A stretch of DNA of 64,000 nucleotides from positions 28,773 through 92,772 of the forward strand of contig JBMHDN010000040.1 of the NCBI GenBank assembly GCA_049889355.1, read 5' to 3'. This DNA is from JBMHDN01 sp049889355 (GTDB taxonomy: Bacteria; Pseudomonadota; Alphaproteobacteria; Puniceispirillales; Puniceispirillaceae). The notes under the pieces were generated by a model. It did not search any database. It saw only the letters and a list, made by a program, of their open reading frames with translations, and was not told the origin of the DNA. The translations under genes were made by a program, and so were the position numbers. Each line of letters opens with the position of its first letter. Within the stretch, counting starts at the first letter, position 1. This document shows positions 61,936-64,000 of this stretch, in pieces.

Positions 61936-62415
61936 ATGGAAAAAATTCCGTTCACCCCGCAAGGGCTGTCTGTCCTTAAAGAAGAGCTGGCCCAGCTGAA
62001 AGGCCCTGAGCGTCAGGCTGTTATCCAGGCGATTGCAGAGGCGCGCGAGCATGGCGATCTCTCTGAAAATGCAGAATATCACGCCGCACGTGAACGCCAA
62101 TCCTTCATCGAAGGCCGGATCAAAGAATTAGAAGATGTGACCAGCCGCGGTGAGGTCATTGATCTCGGCCGTCTGACTGGCGAGACCGTTACATTCGGCG
62201 TTAAAGTGACCATCGTGGATGAGGAAACAGACGAGGAAAGCACCTATTCTATCGTCGGGCCTTATGAAGCGGATATTGAAAAGCGGCTGATCTCAACTGG
62301 CTCGCCCATCGCCAAAGCCCTTATTGGCAAATCCGTTGGCGATTCAGTTGAGGTGCAGACACCGCGCGGCCCGCATCCTTATGAAATCCTGTCCATTGAG
62401 GTGTTGACCAGCTAA
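61936..62415 (+). CDS. greA: Transcription elongation factor GreA
   Basis: GreA rescues backtracked RNA polymerase by stimulating transcript cleavage. 159 residues: N-terminal coiled coil with acidic tip (LKGPERQAVIQAIAEAREHGDLSENAEYHAA) and C-terminal FKBP-like domain (TVTFGVKVTIVDEE; SPIAKALIGKSVGDSVEV). Located after carAB; convergent with the Lrp-type gene. Confidence 0.97.
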   Translation: MEKIPFTPQGLSVLKEELAQLKGPERQAVIQAIAEAREHGDLSENAEYHAARERQSFIEGRIKELEDVTSRGEVIDLGRLTGETVTFGVKVTIVDEETDEESTYSIVGPYEADIEKRLISTGSPIAKALIGKSVGDSVEVQTPRGPHPYEILSIEVLTS

Positions 62416-62436
62416 TCTGCTGGCTTGCAAACCCTA

Positions 62437-62943
62437 TTAGGCGTCCTCTTCATCCATCTCAGCTAAATGGCTTTCCAGCGGCACCCCTGGCAGGGTTTTG
62501 CGACTGCGGATCGCAAGCGCTGTTTTGACATGGCTGACATTGGGGGCAGGGGTCAGCTTATTGGTCAGGAATTTCTGGAAATCATCCCAATCATGGGCCA
62601 CTATTTTCAATAGAAAATCTGTCTCACCCATCAGCATATGACATTCGCGCACCCTGTCCCAGCTGCCAACCAGCGCTTCAAAGGCCTGCAAATCGGTTTC
62701 TGCCTGGCTGGTCAGTCCGACAAAGGCGAAAATCACCACACCCCAGCCCAGCGCTTCACCATCAATATCCGCGTGATAGCCTTTGATAATGCCAGTATCT
62801 TCTAATACCCGCACACGGCGCAGGCAAGGCGGGGCCGAAATGCCGGCATTTTTCGCCAATTCGACATTGGTCATGCGGCCATCTGACTGCAGATCGGTGA
62901 GGATTTGTAAATCCACCTTGTCTAATTTGTGTTTTCTGGACAT
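62437..62943 (-). CDS. Lrp/AsnC family transcriptional regulator
   Basis: A 168-residue feast/famine regulator: helix-turn-helix (LDKVDLQILTDLQSDGRMTNVELAKNAGISAPPCLRRVRVLE) and RAM ligand domain (GWGVVIFAFVGL; ECHMLMGETDFLLKIVAHDWDDF; VKTALAIRSRK). Probably senses an amino acid and controls amino-acid genes; targets unknown. Divergent from the ELM1-family gene. Confidence 0.94.
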   Translation of the reverse strand: MSRKHKLDKVDLQILTDLQSDGRMTNVELAKNAGISAPPCLRRVRVLEDTGIIKGYHADIDGEALGWGVVIFAFVGLTSQAETDLQAFEALVGSWDRVRECHMLMGETDFLLKIVAHDWDDFQKFLTNKLTPAPNVSHVKTALAIRSRKTLPGVPLESHLAEMDEEDA

Positions 62944-63118
62944 ATCGGCTTCAATAAAGGGGGTCTGTTGCGTGATAAAAATATTCAGCCCTTCATTTGA
63001 TAAGGCTATGATAGCCTGAATTGGAGCGCAAGAAAATTACAAAATTTAAGAATATTATTTCACGATTTGCGTATATAAGATGCCTTGACTTGTAACATCA
63101 TGGTGAAAATGGATTAAG

Positions 63119-64000
63119 ATGATGAATTGGCTGGATAAAATGCAAGAAGAGGCAGCTGCTGCCCGGCCGCCTGTCTGGGTCATCTCAGATGGCACAGCTG
63201 GCATGCGCCTGCAGGCGGTGGCCCTTGCCAAGGCACTTGACCTGCCTTTTACTGAGCTTGAGCTGCGGCCCAGCCTGTCATTGCGCTTATTTCCCTCTCT
63301 TGGCCGGGTGCCTGGCTGGCCAGTATCAGCTTTGCGAGCGGCGCGGCCGAAAATCTCAGATTTGCCGCCATTGATCATCACTTGCGGGCGGCGTATGGCC
63401 GGGATTTCCTTTGTATTGCGGCGTCAGGGGCGCAATCTGCATCAGGGCGGGGTGCGCACGATACATATTGGCGATCCACGCTTGCCCAGCCATTGGTTTG
63501 ATCTGCTGGTGGTCCCAGCGCATGATCCGGCCGCTCAACTGGCACAAGATAACCCGCAGATTCTGGTCTCGACCGGCTCGCTGCATGCCCATAATGCGCA
63601 TTCTATCGGCCAGGCAGCGATGATATTGCCGCGCGCTTGGGCTGACTTCAAAGCGCCTTATATCGCGGTGATGATTGGCGGGGATAATAAACGCTATGCT
63701 ATCACAGCGGCGCAAATGGCCGATTTTGCTGAGACGCTCAAGGCGCTGGCCAAAAATCAGCGTGCCGGTCTTGCGCTTGTCCCGTCGCGGCGCACGCCAA
63801 AACCGCTTTTAAAGGCACTTACCGAGAGGCTCGGCGATATTCGCCATCTGATCTATGATCCCGCCAGTGATGATTTCAACCCCTATCCAGGCATACTCAG
63901 CCGGGCCAAGGCGGTGGTGGTGACCTCAGATTCAGTGAATATGACCAGCGAAGCCTGTATAACCGGTCTGCCTGTTCTCAGCTATTTCTGGCAGCCAGAG
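63119..64000 (+). CDS. ELM1-family (DUF1022) protein, 5' part
   Basis: An open frame from ATG 63119 (or 63122) runs to the right edge, giving 294 residues without the C terminus. It matches the bacterial relatives of plant mitochondrial fission factor ELM1: WVISDGTAGMRLQAVALAKAL, PPLIITCGRRMAG, IHIGDPRLPSHWFDLLVVPAHD, AVMIGGDNKRY and VVTSDSVNMTSEACITGLPV. The fold resembles GT-B glycosyltransferases. The bacterial function is unknown. No strong ribosome site is seen. Confidence 0.82.
   Translation, partial: MMNWLDKMQEEAAAARPPVWVISDGTAGMRLQAVALAKALDLPFTELELRPSLSLRLFPSLGRVPGWPVSALRAARPKISDLPPLIITCGRRMAGISFVLRRQGRNLHQGGVRTIHIGDPRLPSHWFDLLVVPAHDPAAQLAQDNPQILVSTGSLHAHNAHSIGQAAMILPRAWADFKAPYIAVMIGGDNKRYAITAAQMADFAETLKALAKNQRAGLALVPSRRTPKPLLKALTERLGDIRHLIYDPASDDFNPYPGILSRAKAVVVTSDSVNMTSEACITGLPVLSYFWQPE

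Overview
The window reads as a chromosomal segment of a marine, aerobic, proteorhodopsin-bearing alphaproteobacterium. Support comes from a green-type proteorhodopsin with a crtE-I-B-Y-blh-fni retinal pathway, a three-gene cytochrome bc1 operon, a MarR/OmpR pair resembling PetP/PetR, YbjN-proC, UbiK, MidA, ELM1-family and DUF1285 genes, and an rpoD with a long acidic insert. The SAR116 clade (Puniceispirillum-like) is my best guess. This is inference from gene content, not a phylogeny. I see no rRNA, CRISPR array, transposase or prophage.

Layout. 1-0.45 kb: 3' end of a LamB/YcsF (5-oxoprolinase A) gene. 0.5-6.4 kb: hisI, the phosphate transporter pstSCAB behind a clear Pho box, and a 470-bp non-coding stretch with several inverted repeats that may encode small RNAs. 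6.4-14.2 kb (minus strand): carotenoid and retinal operon crtE-crtI-crtB-crtY-blh-fni, preceded by a separately terminated proteorhodopsin gene. 14.2-24.8 kb: a small membrane protein with a structured leader, an aldehyde dehydrogenase, a ferredoxin reductase, a tungstate-type ABC permease/ATPase pair, RarD, cyclophilin, universal stress protein, a TIGR02186-TSUP-ArsR cluster and an unknown gene. 25-28.6 kb: DUF1285-Nudix-small membrane protein-CCA transferase-hemF. 28.9-31.5 kb: petABC.

31.6-39.3 kb: housekeeping genes ychF, pth, rplY, prs, pgeF, midA, lgt and ubiK. 39.5-42 kb: YbjN, proC, a TetR/COQ9-like protein and a CsaA-like protein. 42-48.5 kb: a MarR-OmpR-histidine kinase operon divergent from ilvE, then pgsA and uvrC. 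48.5-49 kb: a non-coding region with a perfect DnaA box and four GANTC sites. 49-52 kb: Ca/Na antiporter, an EamA transporter and a GT25 glycosyltransferase. 52-56.7 kb: tRNA-Ile2(CAU), rpoD, dnaG and yqeY. 57.3-64 kb: carAB, greA, an Lrp/AsnC regulator and a partial ELM1-family gene.

How the genes work together. crtE to crtY make beta-carotene, Blh cleaves it to retinal, and retinal charges proteorhodopsin to form a light-driven proton pump. Type 2 isopentenyl isomerase feeds the pathway. The pump and the bc1 complex would both contribute to proton motive force.

The least expected signal is not a gene. Short tandem duplications (units mostly 11-18 bp, 2-6 copies) recur across the whole window. 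They cluster at gene ends and starts, and where they fall inside genes they keep the reading frame.
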